NCBI RefSeq assembly: GCF_014696105.1
Contig: NZ_JACJPO010000058.1
Location: 1-64,000 of the forward strand
Direction of reading: 5' to 3'
Length of the DNA stretch: 64,000 nt
Source: Microcoleus sp. FACHB-1515
GTDB lineage: Bacteria > Cyanobacteriota > Cyanobacteriia > Elainellales > Elainellaceae
The notes under the pieces were generated by a model. The model did not search any database. It saw only the letters and a program-made list of their open reading frames with translations, and was not told where the DNA came from. Shown in pieces: positions 44,757-54,820 of the stretch. Every line of letters begins with the position of its first letter. Position 1 is the first letter of the stretch. Both the position numbers and the translations under genes were made by a program.

Positions 44757-45290
44757 CAGTTCCTTCCTGCTTCTAGGTTGAGTAATTCTTGCGCCAGCGC
44801 TCAAAAATTCGGTGCATTGGTTCGTCGGATGCGGCTGCGGACGAAGCCCAAAGTTCGCAAGCGTATGATCCAGAATGCCATAAGTTCTGATGGACTGAGC
44901 GCGATCGATTGGCGGCAGCGATCGCACGTCAATCAAATCATTCTTTTTGCGAATTGGATCGATTCCTGCGGACAGCGCTTCGCGGCCAGCAAAGCTGATC
45001 CGGAACGGATCGCCCTTCAGACTACTTCTGGTTTCCGAGCCAGTGGAGTGTTGGGGTTGCCCCCACACACACCTCCAACCCCAGCAGGGAGAGTCCTCCC
45101 ATGCACCCGACGCAAGGGGTTACTCGCAAGGTTATGTCGCGCTTCGCATTTGCTTTCCCGCCGCGTCCCTCGTGCTACTCGCTTCCCTCACGCTCACCCC
45201 TCACCCCTAACTTGCGGTAGACGCTGAACTGTCTAAAATCGAGGATATCTAGGGCAGACTGAATCTCGATCGACTCCACTCGGTAGTGCA
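44757..45290. other. Intergenic region with a compositionally distinct block
   Basis: This 534-base stretch lies between the aminotransferase and the divergent acyltransferase. From about 45045 to 45212 the plus strand is unusually C-rich and contains inverted repeat TGGGGTTG (45052-45059) and CAACCCCA (45076-45083), then CCCTCACGCTCACCCCTCACCCC. It looks like a dispersed intergenic repeat, but this cannot be tested within the window. Frames that cross it are not convincing. The aminotransferase promoter must lie here. Confidence 0.5.
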
Positions 45291-46310
45291 ATGAAGACAA
45301 CCCTAACTCCGCTCATGGTCGTTCAGCCTGCATTCGGCGATCGCTGGAGTTGGTTCGATCGATTCTGTCTGTGGTATCCGCCTGCCTGGTTGATTTTGTT
45401 TAATCGCCACTGGCAGCACTATCACGATGATCCCGACGGCTGGAACTGGCTGGAATATGCTTTGTTTTTGGTTCCCGCAGGCTTTTACGTCGCGCTGCTG
45501 ATTCGCTGGCTGCGGTTGGGCTGTCGATCGCCCCGTCCTTCGGATCAGCCTGTGGATTTGCAGTATCAGCAGGCGTTTCGCGATGAAATTTTAGTGCCGA
45601 TCGTCGATCGCTACTTTCGTGCTGAACTGCATCAGGCTGAAAATTTGCCTGCGGCAGGTTCAATTCTCGTCACGCTCAATCATGCCGGAATGTGCTTTCC
45701 CTGGGATTTCATCGCGCTGGGTGTGCTGCTGGGTCGTGAACGGGATTGGACGGTGCAGCCTGTAGCGCATGAATTGTTTTTCGATCATCCCTGGCTGCGC
45801 TGGTGGCTTCCCTCTGGCTGGTCGCAAGTTTTGGGCGGGGTGCGGGCAGAGCGCGAACCGTTTGCTGAAGCGATCGCCACGCTTGCCGATACTCCAAATC
45901 AAGCATTACTCTATGCCCCGGAAGGCTGGCGCGGTCTGGCAAAAGGCTGGCGGCATCGCTATCAGCTCACGACGTTTGATCCCAGCTTTGTGCGACTGTG
46001 CGATCGCCACCAAGTTCCGATCCTGCCCACCATCTGCATCGGCAGCGAAAATCTGCATCCGTTCACCGTCAATCTTGCGAAGCTCGGACGCTGGCTGAAG
46101 CTGCCGCTGTTTCCCATTTCGCCCCTCGTTGTAGCGTTTGTGCTGTTTCCTTCGCTGGGCGTTTGGGCGGTGCGATCGCGTCTGCACTACTTCATTCAGC
46201 CGATCGAGCGACTCGATCAAGATTCATTTCAATCCACTTCTGATGCGTATGCTTGGGCGCAACGGTTGCGATCGAAACTGCAAGCAGCGATCGATCGACT
46301 CCGGCAGTAG
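45291..46310 (+). CDS. PlsC-like acyltransferase
   Basis: A 339-residue protein. Residues about 50-75 form a membrane segment (ALFLVPAGFYVALLIRWL). The acyltransferase domain (about 115-320) has ILVTLNHAGMCFPWDFIAL, VAHELFFDHPWLRWWLPS, GGVRAEREP and LLYAPEGWRGLAKG (matching F-P-E-G-x-R). The first motif has seven residues between His and Asp in place of the usual four. It probably transfers acyl chains to glycerolipids; its exact acceptor is not known. Confidence 0.85.
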   Translation: MKTTLTPLMVVQPAFGDRWSWFDRFCLWYPPAWLILFNRHWQHYHDDPDGWNWLEYALFLVPAGFYVALLIRWLRLGCRSPRPSDQPVDLQYQQAFRDEILVPIVDRYFRAELHQAENLPAAGSILVTLNHAGMCFPWDFIALGVLLGRERDWTVQPVAHELFFDHPWLRWWLPSGWSQVLGGVRAEREPFAEAIATLADTPNQALLYAPEGWRGLAKGWRHRYQLTTFDPSFVRLCDRHQVPILPTICIGSENLHPFTVNLAKLGRWLKLPLFPISPLVVAFVLFPSLGVWAVRSRLHYFIQPIERLDQDSFQSTSDAYAWAQRLRSKLQAAIDRLRQ

Positions 46311-46369
46311 ACATTATCGTGATGATTGAAGAATAATCAAGTCAGATTTTTAGTTCTGGAGCCTGTGGA

Positions 46370-46984
46370 ATGGTGCAGATCGATCGCGCAAATACAATCA
46401 GCGTTGGCCTGGATCTGTACACGGTTGCCGATCGTCATCAGGCGGATTTAGTCGAAGCGATCGCGGAGCAGATTCAAGCCTGGAGCGCGAATCCTTTCTT
46501 TCGATCGACCAGCGTTCACCGCAGTCTCGATGGTGTTCGTGTTTTCACTTACAGCCAGTGGGAGCCGAAGTTTGATCACCGCAGCTTGAATCGTCTGGAG
46601 CGATTTGCCGAATTTTTCCCGCCCGATGCGCTTCAGCTTGAAGTAACTGCCAGTCGATCAACGTCTACCGAGGTGGAAATCAAGGTCGGTACAACGATCA
46701 CTCACTTGGCCGAATTTAGAATGCAGCCTGTCAACCAACCGGAAATGGTGAAGCGCACAACTGAAGAACTCGATCGCGCCATGAGTTCACCCGGCTTGAT
46801 CTCAGCCACCTTTCACCGCAGTCTCGACGGCACACGCATGTTCAACTACGGCCAATGGGAAAGTCAAGCAGCGTTTGAGGCAATTTTGAAACAGCCCGGA
46901 TTCAACCCGGATGAACCATATTGGAAGGGTTTGGCTCGCAATGAGTTTCATCTGTATCAAGTGACGCACGTGGTTGGTGGCTGA
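46370..46984 (+). CDS. Double antibiotic-biosynthesis-monooxygenase (ABM) domain protein
   Basis: A 204-residue protein made of two ABM ferredoxin-like domains (about 10-92 and 108-200). The halves are related: F-R-S-T-S-V-H-R-S-L-D-G-V-R-V-F-T-Y-S-Q-W-E matches I-S-A-T-F-H-R-S-L-D-G-T-R-M-F-N-Y-G-Q-W-E. ABM domains make cofactor-free oxygenases or heme-degrading folds, but many have unknown activity. It follows the acyltransferase by 59 bases on the same strand. Confidence 0.85.
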   Translation: MVQIDRANTISVGLDLYTVADRHQADLVEAIAEQIQAWSANPFFRSTSVHRSLDGVRVFTYSQWEPKFDHRSLNRLERFAEFFPPDALQLEVTASRSTSTEVEIKVGTTITHLAEFRMQPVNQPEMVKRTTEELDRAMSSPGLISATFHRSLDGTRMFNYGQWESQAAFEAILKQPGFNPDEPYWKGLARNEFHLYQVTHVVGG

Positions 46985-46989
46985 AAGGT

Positions 46990-47715
46990 TCACTCGATCG
47001 CCCAGCCCAACCGCGTCGGCTGCTGATAAATTCGCTTGAGCGTGTTTACGTCTCTGGCAGAAATTGCGGCTGGATTGCGAACCTGAGAAAAGTACAGCGC
47101 GTCAGTCGGCTCCAAGCTGTGTCCCCAGATTCCCAAAGCGTGACCGAGTTCGTGACGGGCGGCAGCTTGCAGATAATTCGCCGTTTGGTCAGGACGCAGC
47201 CAGATTTGCAAGCGGTGCGCGAGAAGTGGGGGATCGGTGGAGCGATCGATCCCCACTTCAAATCGTGTCTCTGCCGATCGCACCCGTCCCAATTCGCCTC
47301 GGTTCCACTGTAAGGGCGGCGTTCTGCACCAAATCGCAATGTCGGCAGTTTCAGCGCGATCGACCGTCACCAGCGGCAAATACACCGTCCACTCTCCGAT
47401 CGCCTGCTGCACAGCGTCCACCCAGTTCGATCGATCGGACGGTTCGACAAAGACGCGAATCGGAAAGCGCGACCAGATGAGATAGCCCATTGCGATCGGT
47501 TCGATTTGCTCGAAGTAGTCGCCTTGATCGTCAGGTTGCCAGCGATTGAGAGAGGCAGGAAGCGGATGCACCTGTGGGATAGGTGCGATGTCGCTCGATC
47601 GCGGATTGGAATCAAAGAACGATTCTTGCGCGTGAACGGGAAGCAGCAGGCTCAGTGAAAGGGAGGCGATCAGCGCGATCGCCCAGCAGAGCGCTCTACG
47701 CCAGCCAGCCCGCAC
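46990..47715 (-). CDS. Exported zinc metallopeptidase, matrixin-like
   Basis: A 241-residue protein with a signal peptide (about 1-30, ending VHAQ). The active site AARHELGHALGIWGHS is the full HExxHxxGxxH zinc signature of metzincins. Upstream text VFVEPSDRSNWVDAVQQAIGEW and IAIWCRTPP fits the matrixin fold, and the C-terminus has RDVNTLKRIYQQP, as in M10 peptidases. It probably works in the periplasm or outside the cell. Its ATG lies inside the end of secG, so translation is probably coupled. Confidence 0.9.
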   Translation of the reverse strand: MRAGWRRALCWAIALIASLSLSLLLPVHAQESFFDSNPRSSDIAPIPQVHPLPASLNRWQPDDQGDYFEQIEPIAMGYLIWSRFPIRVFVEPSDRSNWVDAVQQAIGEWTVYLPLVTVDRAETADIAIWCRTPPLQWNRGELGRVRSAETRFEVGIDRSTDPPLLAHRLQIWLRPDQTANYLQAAARHELGHALGIWGHSLEPTDALYFSQVRNPAAISARDVNTLKRIYQQPTRLGWAIE

Positions 47716-47926
47716 TGAGAATCACCGTCAAGCCCATAAACAAAACGGTCAGCGTCCACGTCACGCGATTGAGCGTGGTTTCGGCGCTTTTGGTGCTGGT
47801 GAACAGTTGCGCCTGTCCGCCCAAGCCGCCCAAGCCGTCGCCTTTGGGACTGTGCAGGAGGACAAGCACGATCAGGCCAACAGCGGCGATCGCCCAAATT
47901 ACTTGAAGAATGGTTGTCAGGGTCAT
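47696..47926 (-). CDS. secG: SecG, preprotein translocase subunit
   Basis: A 76-residue protein with two membrane helices (about 5-21 and 51-72) joined by the conserved loop HSPKGDGLGGLGGQAQLFTSTKSAE. SecG assists SecYE-driven export. The ATG at 47926 is chosen over 47950. It follows gpmI by 56 bases, a gene order often seen in bacteria, and overlaps the next gene by 20 bases. Confidence 0.95.
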   Translation of the reverse strand: MTLTTILQVIWAIAAVGLIVLVLLHSPKGDGLGGLGGQAQLFTSTKSAETTLNRVTWTLTVLFMGLTVILSAGWLA

Positions 47927-47982
47927 AGTCTCAACGTCACGGGAATCCAAAAGGTGCAGTAGTTTCTATTGTTCCACATCGC

Positions 47983-49581
47983 CTAGAGAGAGAGGCGAAC
48001 CGGAGTGCGATTGGCGCGAACGTCGAATTCAACTGGAACGATCATCGATCGACCCGTCATTTCTTCGGGCTGCGGCAGTTGCAAAATGTCAAGAATCGTC
48101 GGCGCAATGTCGGACAGGCGACCATCCGATCGCAAATTCACGTCTGTGCCATGACCGGGAATTTTGCGCTTTTCGCCTTCTACCAAAATAAACGGAACCG
48201 GATTAGTCGTGTGTGCCGTCCAGGGATTGCCCTGCTCATCAAACATGACTTCGGCGTTGCCGTGATCCGCGATGATGATCGTCGTTCCGCCTGCGCGAAT
48301 GATGCTGTCCAAAAGCCGACCAAGCTGGCGATCGACCGTTTCCAGTGCTTTCACCGTTGCGTCCATCTGCCCCGTGTGGCCGACCATATCGGGATTCGCG
48401 TAGTTGATCACAATCAGCGAATAGATTTGCTTTTCGACCGCTTTGATCGCAACATCGGTGGCGGCGGCGGCAGACATGGCCGGAGCGCGATCGTAAGTCG
48501 CCACCATCGGACTTTGCACGAGTTCGCGGTCTTCACCGGGGAACGGATCTTCGATGCCGCCGTTGAAGAAGTAGGTGACGTGGGCGTATTTTTCGGTTTC
48601 TGCCGTGCGGAACTGCTTCAGGTTGTGCTGGGCGATCACCTGGCCGAGGATGTTGTTGAGGTTTTGCGGCTCAAAGGCGACTGCAACCGGAAAGCTGGGA
48701 TCGTACTGGGTGAACGTGGCGTAGGCCAAAGGTGCGATCAAGTCGCGATCGAAGCCCTTGAAATCGGGATCGATTAAAGCTTGCGTCAGTTCGCGGGCGC
48801 GATCGGGTCGGAAGTTGTAGAAAATCACGCCGTCGCTGGGAGCGATCGCTCCGGGCGCGAGGCGCACAGGCGGAATAAATTCGTCGGTTGTGCCCTCGGC
48901 GTAGGCGGCTTGCAGAATTTCGGTTGCCGATTTGCCTGCGCCTGCGCCGTCTGTGGTGATCACGTCGTACATCTGCTTGACGCGATCCCATCTGTGGTCA
49001 CGATCCATTGCGAAGTAGCGTCCGCCCATTGTCACCATTTGACCGACGCCGATTTCAGCGATGTAGCGGTTGATGGTGGCGATCGCCTCAATGCCGTCCG
49101 TCGGCTTTGTATCGCGTCCATCCGTAATGACATGGATGCAAACTTCCGAGATGCCTTGCGCTTTGGCAAGCTGAAGCAGGCCGCGCAAATGGCTGATGTG
49201 CGAGTGAACGCCGCCCTCAGAACACAAGCCGATCAGGTGCAGCTTGCCGGACGAGTGGCGCACTTTGTCACAGGTTTGCAGCAGTGCTTGATTTTGCAGA
49301 ATCGAGCCGTCTTCGACCGCATCCGTAATCCGCACGAGTTCCTGCGGCACGACGCGCCCCGCGCCGATGTTGAGATGTCCGACTTCGGAGTTGCCCATCT
49401 GTCCGTCTGGCAGACCAACATCTTTGCCCGATGTGCGAATCAAGGTGTGAGGATATGCTGCCCACAGGCTGTCCATCACGGGCGTATTGGCCGCAGCAAC
49501 GGCATTTCCCTCCGCGTCTTCTCGATATCCCCAACCATCTAAAATCACCAGCACCACAGGAGAAACTGGCGGTTGTGCCAT
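47983..49581 (-). CDS. gpmI: GpmI, cofactor-independent phosphoglycerate mutase
   Basis: A 532-residue glycolytic enzyme that interconverts 3- and 2-phosphoglycerate. The ATG at 49581 gives the usual start MAQPPVSPVVLVILDGWGYRE; the frame to 49686 is an extension. Alkaline-phosphatase-type metal sites and other markers are present: ILDGWG with the Asp, PDGQMGNSEVGHLNIGAGR with the phosphoserine, VITDGRDTKPTDG, FNFRPDRARELTQAL in part, and ADHGNAEVMFD with GHTGQMDA. Confidence 0.97.
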   Translation of the reverse strand: MAQPPVSPVVLVILDGWGYREDAEGNAVAAANTPVMDSLWAAYPHTLIRTSGKDVGLPDGQMGNSEVGHLNIGAGRVVPQELVRITDAVEDGSILQNQALLQTCDKVRHSSGKLHLIGLCSEGGVHSHISHLRGLLQLAKAQGISEVCIHVITDGRDTKPTDGIEAIATINRYIAEIGVGQMVTMGGRYFAMDRDHRWDRVKQMYDVITTDGAGAGKSATEILQAAYAEGTTDEFIPPVRLAPGAIAPSDGVIFYNFRPDRARELTQALIDPDFKGFDRDLIAPLAYATFTQYDPSFPVAVAFEPQNLNNILGQVIAQHNLKQFRTAETEKYAHVTYFFNGGIEDPFPGEDRELVQSPMVATYDRAPAMSAAAATDVAIKAVEKQIYSLIVINYANPDMVGHTGQMDATVKALETVDRQLGRLLDSIIRAGGTTIIIADHGNAEVMFDEQGNPWTAHTTNPVPFILVEGEKRKIPGHGTDVNLRSDGRLSDIAPTILDILQLPQPEEMTGRSMIVPVEFDVRANRTPVRLSL

Positions 49582-49689
49582 GTGGATAGCCCTTGTTTCG
49601 ATTGTGTAGAAGTTTTTCTCAGCAATAATAGCATCGAAGCCCTGATGGAGTTTCGCAATTGCTACGGTAGCGCCTGTTGTGATCACCGA

Positions 49690-51396
49690 TTAAGCTTTTT
49701 TCGCCTTTTCCTTCTGCTTTTGCTTTTCACGCTTAGCAGCGGCTTTGGCAGCTTTTTCGGCTTCGATCGCTTCCAGTCTGGCTTTGTCTTTTTCCTCGGC
49801 CAGCTTATCTAAATAGTAGTGATAGTCGCCTCGATAGAGGCGCAGTTCTCCATCGCGAATTTCGACAATTTTGTTCGCCACTTGCGAAATGAAGTAGCGA
49901 TCGTGCGACACGACAATCACCGTCCCATCGTAGTTTTGAATGGCCGATTCCAGCATTTCTTTGGCCGGAATGTCGAGGTGATTGGTCGGCTCATCGAGGA
50001 TCAAAAGATTCGCGGGACGCAGCAGCATCTTTGCCAGTGCAAGCCGCGCTTTTTCTCCACCGCTGAGGGCTGAAACTAACTTGAAGACCGTATCGCTGCT
50101 GAACAAAAATCGTCCCAGGAGCGTCCGAACTTCTTCATTTGTCCAGTCCGGTACTTCGTCGTGAATGGTGTCCATCACCGACTTTTCTAAGTCTAGTGCT
50201 TCCGCTTGATTCTGTTCAAAATAACCGGGGATCACGTTATGGTTTCCTAACATCACCGTGCCCTCGGTCGGCTCCTCCATGCCCATGATCAAATGCAGGA
50301 GGGTCGATTTTCCGGCTCCGTTGGGACCCACAAAGGCAATCCGATCGCCCCGCTCAATCAATAACTCCGCCCCCAAAAACAGAATTTTCTCGCCATAGGT
50401 ATGCGTCAAATCTTTAATCTCCACAACTTCGCGCCCGCTACGCGGAGCCGGAGGAAACCGAAATTGCAGCGATCGCACATCGCTATCCGGCGCTTCAATT
50501 CGCTCAATTTTCTCCAATTGCTTTTCACGACTTTTTGCCTGGGTGCTGCGCGTCGCACTGGCGCGGAATCGATCGACAAACGCCTGCTGTTTTTCTAATT
50601 CTTTTTGCTGCCGCTCAAAAGCGCTCAGTTGCGCGAGTTTTGCTTCTTCTTTCTGTGCCAGATAAGCCGAATAATTACCCAGATAAGTGGTGGAAACGCC
50701 GCGTTCAGTTTCGACAATTTGCGTACAGAGTCGATCGAGAAATTCCCGGTCGTGAGAGACAATCACCATCGGGGTTGTTAAGCCTTTGAGATAGATTTCC
50801 AGCCATTCGATCGTCTCCAGATCGAGATGGTTTGTCGGTTCGTCCAGCAGCAGCAAATCCGGCGACTGCAAGAGAATTTTTCCTAAACTCATTCGCATCT
50901 GCCAGCCGCCGCTGAAGGCACTCACCAGTCGATCGCCATCTTCCGCTTCAAAGCCCAATTCCGGCAGAATTTTCTCGATTCGCGCTTCTAGGCCGTAGCC
51001 ATCCATGCCTTCAAACTGACGCTGAAGCTTATCCATTTTGTGAATCAGGCGATCGAGTTCTTTCGCATCCGCCGTTTCCATCTGCCGATGCACTTCGCCT
51101 AAAGCTTCATGAACGCGATTGGCTTCCCCAAACGCCCGCCAAAATTCTTCGCGTACCGTCCGTGTGGGATCAACCTCGAATTCCTGAGTGAGATAGGCAA
51201 TGTGGAGACTGTTGGGGCGGATGACTTCGCCGCTGGTTGGTTCAATTTCTCCGGCAATGATCTTGAGCTGCGTCGATTTTCCGGCTCCGTTGACACCCAC
51301 TAAGCCGATCCGATCGCCCACCTTCACTTCCCAACTGACATCCTTGAGGACTTCGCCAGTCGGATAAATTTTACTGATATGTTCGAGTCGCAGCAT
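49690..51396 (-). CDS. ABC-F family ATPase
   Basis: A 568-residue soluble protein with two ABC ATPase domains and no membrane segments. Walker A sites are GVNGAGKST and GPNGAGKST, with signatures FSGGWQMRMSLGK and LSGGEKARLALAK and Walker B sites LLLLDEPTNHLD and LLILDEPTNHLD. The linker helices (about 235-300) are charged, and a Lys-rich C-terminal tail (about 540-568) follows. ABC-F proteins bind the ribosome and relieve stalling or confer drug resistance. Which subgroup is not certain; the fold resembles Uup or YdiF. Confidence 0.95.
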   Translation of the reverse strand: MLRLEHISKIYPTGEVLKDVSWEVKVGDRIGLVGVNGAGKSTQLKIIAGEIEPTSGEVIRPNSLHIAYLTQEFEVDPTRTVREEFWRAFGEANRVHEALGEVHRQMETADAKELDRLIHKMDKLQRQFEGMDGYGLEARIEKILPELGFEAEDGDRLVSAFSGGWQMRMSLGKILLQSPDLLLLDEPTNHLDLETIEWLEIYLKGLTTPMVIVSHDREFLDRLCTQIVETERGVSTTYLGNYSAYLAQKEEAKLAQLSAFERQQKELEKQQAFVDRFRASATRSTQAKSREKQLEKIERIEAPDSDVRSLQFRFPPAPRSGREVVEIKDLTHTYGEKILFLGAELLIERGDRIAFVGPNGAGKSTLLHLIMGMEEPTEGTVMLGNHNVIPGYFEQNQAEALDLEKSVMDTIHDEVPDWTNEEVRTLLGRFLFSSDTVFKLVSALSGGEKARLALAKMLLRPANLLILDEPTNHLDIPAKEMLESAIQNYDGTVIVVSHDRYFISQVANKIVEIRDGELRLYRGDYHYYLDKLAEEKDKARLEAIEAEKAAKAAAKREKQKQKEKAKKA

Positions 51397-51801
51397 GAAA
51401 TTGAAGTCTCCAGGGTGGAAAATGGCCGATCGATTGCCTTCATAAATGTTAACCGTTCATGAATCACCTTGCTTGGTTTTCTGCGGCTTCAAAAACCTTC
51501 AATTGAAAATCATCAAGAATTTACACAGTTGCTCTGCAACTCAGTAGAAATTCCTAAGTAAAATCAAGGAGGCTAGAAGTGTTATATCCCTTACTCTGCA
51601 AAGAACCGATTCGGGGTTCACCCGCTTCTATGATTCCTGCATCTATTCCGGACTTCAGGTTTGCATCACGAAAATTTGATTGAATGCTTCACAAAGCTTT
51701 ATTTTTGTGGCGATTTTTCAAGCTAGCGATCGAGCTTCGCTGGCGGCGCATTGCTAATTTCACGGTTCTGCTGCAATTTCTTCACTCTTTGATCGACTCG
51801 C
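51397..51801. promoter_or_regulatory. Divergent intergenic region between ABC-F and GGDEF-EAL genes
   Basis: A 405-base AT-rich stretch carrying the promoters of both genes. It contains a short ORF with a consensus ribosome binding site (listed separately). No clear terminator or RNA gene was seen. Confidence 0.5.
51579..51683 (+). CDS. Possible leader peptide, 34 residues
   Basis: A GTG-started frame preceded by AAGGAGG (51566-51572) with 6 bases spacing, a near-perfect ribosome binding site. The product starts MLYPLLCKEPIRGSPAS. It ends 118 bases before the GGDEF-EAL ATG. It may be a leader or upstream ORF, or chance. Confidence 0.3.
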   Translation: MLYPLLCKEPIRGSPASMIPASIPDFRFASRKFD

Positions 51802-53895
51802 ATGAACATTTCGTCGGCTGTTGCATCTGATGACCCTCACAATGCATCTGCCTCAGTCGCTTTGTCTGCCCATCTGCTTGCTCTGACCAATCTTGCTTCA
51901 GAAGCACTATGGTCGATCGATTCCAGCTATTGCCTCGTCGCGGGCAACTCGGCCTTTCAACAGTGGTTTGAAGCCGCCTATCAGATCTTGCCGATTGCCG
52001 GATTGAACTTGGTGACTTGCCTGCCAACTGAGGCGCGATCGCGCTGGGCAACCTGCTACGATCGCGCCCTGCAAGGCGCTGCTTTCACCACAGAACTAGC
52101 AGAACTGAGCATCACGCTTGAGCCGATCAGCGTGGATGGACAAGCGATCGCTGTGGCGGTTCGAGGCCGATCGATCGCTCCAGAGCATGAGCGCGTCAAA
52201 GCCGACTTGCAGCAGGCGCAAAATCAGCTTCAGGCCGTGCTCGATGCAGTTCCGGCCTGCGTTTCCTGGTTCAGCGCCGACCTGCGCTATTTGGGGATCA
52301 ATCGCTATCTAGCAGCAACGTTCAAGCTTGATCCTGCTCAGGTGATTGGTCAACCGCTTGGCTTCATGGATGCGCGATTTCAGTCGGACAGCACGCCAAA
52401 ATCAAGCTTTGCTGAATTTGTGCGATCGTTCATTGGCAATTCAGACACCGCAGGTGCGATCGAAATCGACACAACGATCGACGGCATCCCGCGCAGCTTT
52501 TTAATTGCCGCCCAAAAATATTCGCAAAATCAAGCCGCCGTCTTTGTCGGACTAGACATCAGCGATCGCAAACAGGCTGAAGCCAAACTGCGCCACGATG
52601 CTTTGCACGACAGCTTGACCGGACTGGCAAATCGCACCTTATTTTTGCAGCGCCTCGAATCGCTGACGCAAACTGATCAGGCGTTTGCCGTGCTGTTTCT
52701 TGGACTTGACCACTTCAAAGTGATCAACGACAGTTTGGGGCACGGACTGGGCGATCAGCTTTTGGTGGCGATCGCGCGTCGTCTGCAATCCTGCCTGGAT
52801 GCCGAAGATACGATCGCGCGCTGGGGCGGCGATGAGTTCGCAATTTTGCTGCTGGATGCCGATCACTCGCAGGCCATTCACGTTGCCAACAGTTTGCGGC
52901 AACGGTTGCGATCGCCGTTTCGCCTGCGCGGACAAGAAGTATTCACCGCCGCCAGCATCGGCATTGCCCTGAAAGATGGCGTCAGCAGTCCCGAAGAACT
53001 GTTGCGAAATGCAGACACAGCGATGTATCAGGCGAAAGCTAGAGGCCGCGATCGCCATGCCGTTTTTGATCAGGCAATGCGCGATCGCGTCGTCGCGCTG
53101 CTGCAACTGGAAACCGATTTGCGTCGTGCTCTCAGCCGCGCTCCGCTTCAGCTTCCTGAATTTCAACTGCGCTATCAGCCGATCGTCGCGCTTGATACTC
53201 GCTGCATTGTGGGCTTTGAAGCGCTGGTGCGCTGGCAGCATCCCGATCGCGGCTGGATCGATCCGGCTGAATTCATTCCACTGGCCGAAGATACCGGACT
53301 GATTGTGCCGCTCGGCCAGTGGATTCTCACACAAGCCTGCGAGCAGTTGCGATCGTGGCAAGCGCAATTTCCGCACTGTCTGCCGCTGTCAATGAGCGTC
53401 AACCTCTCCACCAAACAGTTTACGCAGACGAACTTGATGGAGCAGGTTCACCAAATCTTGCAGCAAACCCAGATTCGCGGCTTGACGCTCGACCTGAAGC
53501 TGGAAATTACCGAAAGCGCGATCATGGAAAATCCCGATAAGGCGACGGCGCTTTTGCAACAGCTTAAAGATCTAGGCGTGAAATTGCTGATCGATGATTT
53601 CGGCACAGGCTACTCATCACTGAGCTACCTGCATCGATTTCCCTTCGACATGGTGAAGATCGATCAGTCGTTTGTCAGCGGCATGGATTCCAAAAGTGAC
53701 CAGTCAGAAATTGTCCGAGCGATCGTCTCTCTTGCCCACACGCTCGACATGAGCGTAATTGCCGAAGGTGTCGAAACTGTCGCGCAACTCGTTCAACTGC
53801 AAGCCCTCGGTGCAGAATACGGTCAGGGCTACCTGTTCGCTCAGCCACTCTCGGTCGAAGCAGTAGAGGCGATGCTGGGATCGATCGCGCCCTAG
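51802..53895 (+). CDS. PAS-GGDEF-EAL protein (c-di-GMP turnover)
   Basis: A 697-residue cytosolic protein. A PAS-like region spans about 20-110, another about 135-255 ([25 protein letters not shown]). The GGDEF domain (about 265-425) keeps the active site [11 protein letters not shown]. The EAL domain (about 445-690) keeps [11 protein letters not shown], the metal residues, [33 protein letters not shown] and [19 protein letters not shown]. Both cyclase and phosphodiesterase sites look intact, so it may make or break c-di-GMP, depending on the sensor signal. Confidence 0.95.
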   Translation: MNISSAVASDDPHNASASVALSAHLLALTNLASEALWSIDSSYCLVAGNSAFQQWFEAAYQILPIAGLNLVTCLPTEARSRWATCYDRALQGAAFTTELAELSITLEPISVDGQAIAVAVRGRSIAPEHERVKADLQQAQNQLQAVLDAVPACVSWFSADLRYLGINRYLAATFKLDPAQVIGQPLGFMDARFQSDSTPKSSFAEFVRSFIGNSDTAGAIEIDTTIDGIPRSFLIAAQKYSQNQAAVFVGLDISDRKQAEAKLRHDALHDSLTGLANRTLFLQRLESLTQTDQAFAVLFLGLDHFKVINDSLGHGLGDQLLVAIARRLQSCLDAEDTIARWGGDEFAILLLDADHSQAIHVANSLRQRLRSPFRLRGQEVFTAASIGIALKDGVSSPEELLRNADTAMYQAKARGRDRHAVFDQAMRDRVVALLQLETDLRRALSRAPLQLPEFQLRYQPIVALDTRCIVGFEALVRWQHPDRGWIDPAEFIPLAEDTGLIVPLGQWILTQACEQLRSWQAQFPHCLPLSMSVNLSTKQFTQTNLMEQVHQILQQTQIRGLTLDLKLEITESAIMENPDKATALLQQLKDLGVKLLIDDFGTGYSSLSYLHRFPFDMVKIDQSFVSGMDSKSDQSEIVRAIVSLAHTLDMSVIAEGVETVAQLVQLQALGAEYGQGYLFAQPLSVEAVEAMLGSIAP

Positions 53896-53971
53896 CTCGC
53901 GCTTTATCTCCAGACAGATGCTCGAAATAGCTCAACTGTGGTAGTTTCTGAGGCAAAGTTTGGATAGTGCC

Positions 53972-54820
53972 ATGAGGTTTCTTGTTCGCTTGGCGATCGG
54001 GCTTTTGTTCGCGCTGTTTGGACTGATTAGCTATTGCAGCACTACCTCAGACAATCCGATTACCGGAGAGCAGCAGCGCATCCAGCTTTCTGCCCAGCAG
54101 GAAATTCAGCTTGGTTTGCAGGCGCGCCAGGAAATGGCCGCTCAGCACGGCGGACTATTTCCCGATCAGCAGCTTCAGCAGTACGTCGATACCGTTGGTG
54201 AAAGGATTGTGGAGCGATCGGCAGCAGGACAATCCCCCTATCCGTTCGAGTTCCACCTCTTGCGCGATCCCCAAACCGTCAACGCTTTTGCCCTTCCGGG
54301 TGGGCAAGTGTTCATCACCGCCGCCCTGCTGTCTCGACTTTCCACTGAAGCGCAACTTGCCGGAGTCCTTGGTCACGAAATTGGTCACGTGGTTGCCAGA
54401 CACGGAGCCGAACATCTTGCCAAACAGCAGCTAGGACAAGCTCTGGTGACGGCGATCGGCGTGGCGGCCAGCGACGGTGAAGACGGTGGACGGCAAGCGG
54501 CAGTTTTGGCGCAGGCAGTCAATCAAATGGTGAGCTTGCGCTATGGACGAGAAGATGAACTGGAAAGCGATCGCCTCGGTTTCCGGTTCATGACCGAAAC
54601 CGGATACAACCCAACGGGCATCGTGGAACTGATGCAAATCCTCGCCCAAGCGTCGCGTAGCGGACGGCAACCGGAATTTTTCAGCACGCACCCTGATCCG
54701 GGCAATCGCGTCCAGCGTCTCCAAGCTCTCATTTCTGAAACTTATCCAAACGGTGTGCCGCCCGAACTAGACAATGGACGCGATCGATTTGAGCAGCTTG
54801 TGCGTTCGCGACTTCGATAG
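53972..54820 (+). CDS. M48-family zinc metalloprotease, exported
   Basis: A 282-residue protein from ATG 53972 (TTG at 53960 is the alternative). The N-terminus is a signal or lipoprotein-like segment (about 4-24) ending LISYC; the Tyr before Cys makes lipidation uncertain. The M48 domain has GVLGHEIGHVVARHGAEHL with the HExxH site, and ELESDRLGFRFM with the third zinc ligand. FFSTHPDPGNRVQRL is typical of BepA/LoiP-type periplasmic quality-control proteases. Confidence 0.93.
   Translation: MRFLVRLAIGLLFALFGLISYCSTTSDNPITGEQQRIQLSAQQEIQLGLQARQEMAAQHGGLFPDQQLQQYVDTVGERIVERSAAGQSPYPFEFHLLRDPQTVNAFALPGGQVFITAALLSRLSTEAQLAGVLGHEIGHVVARHGAEHLAKQQLGQALVTAIGVAASDGEDGGRQAAVLAQAVNQMVSLRYGREDELESDRLGFRFMTETGYNPTGIVELMQILAQASRSGRQPEFFSTHPDPGNRVQRLQALISETYPNGVPPELDNGRDRFEQLVRSRLR

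Noticed and set aside
44757-45068. Upstream extension of the aminotransferase gene
   Set aside because: The extra 104 codons do not resemble the family, while ATG 44756 has an AAGGA box and gives the normal length.
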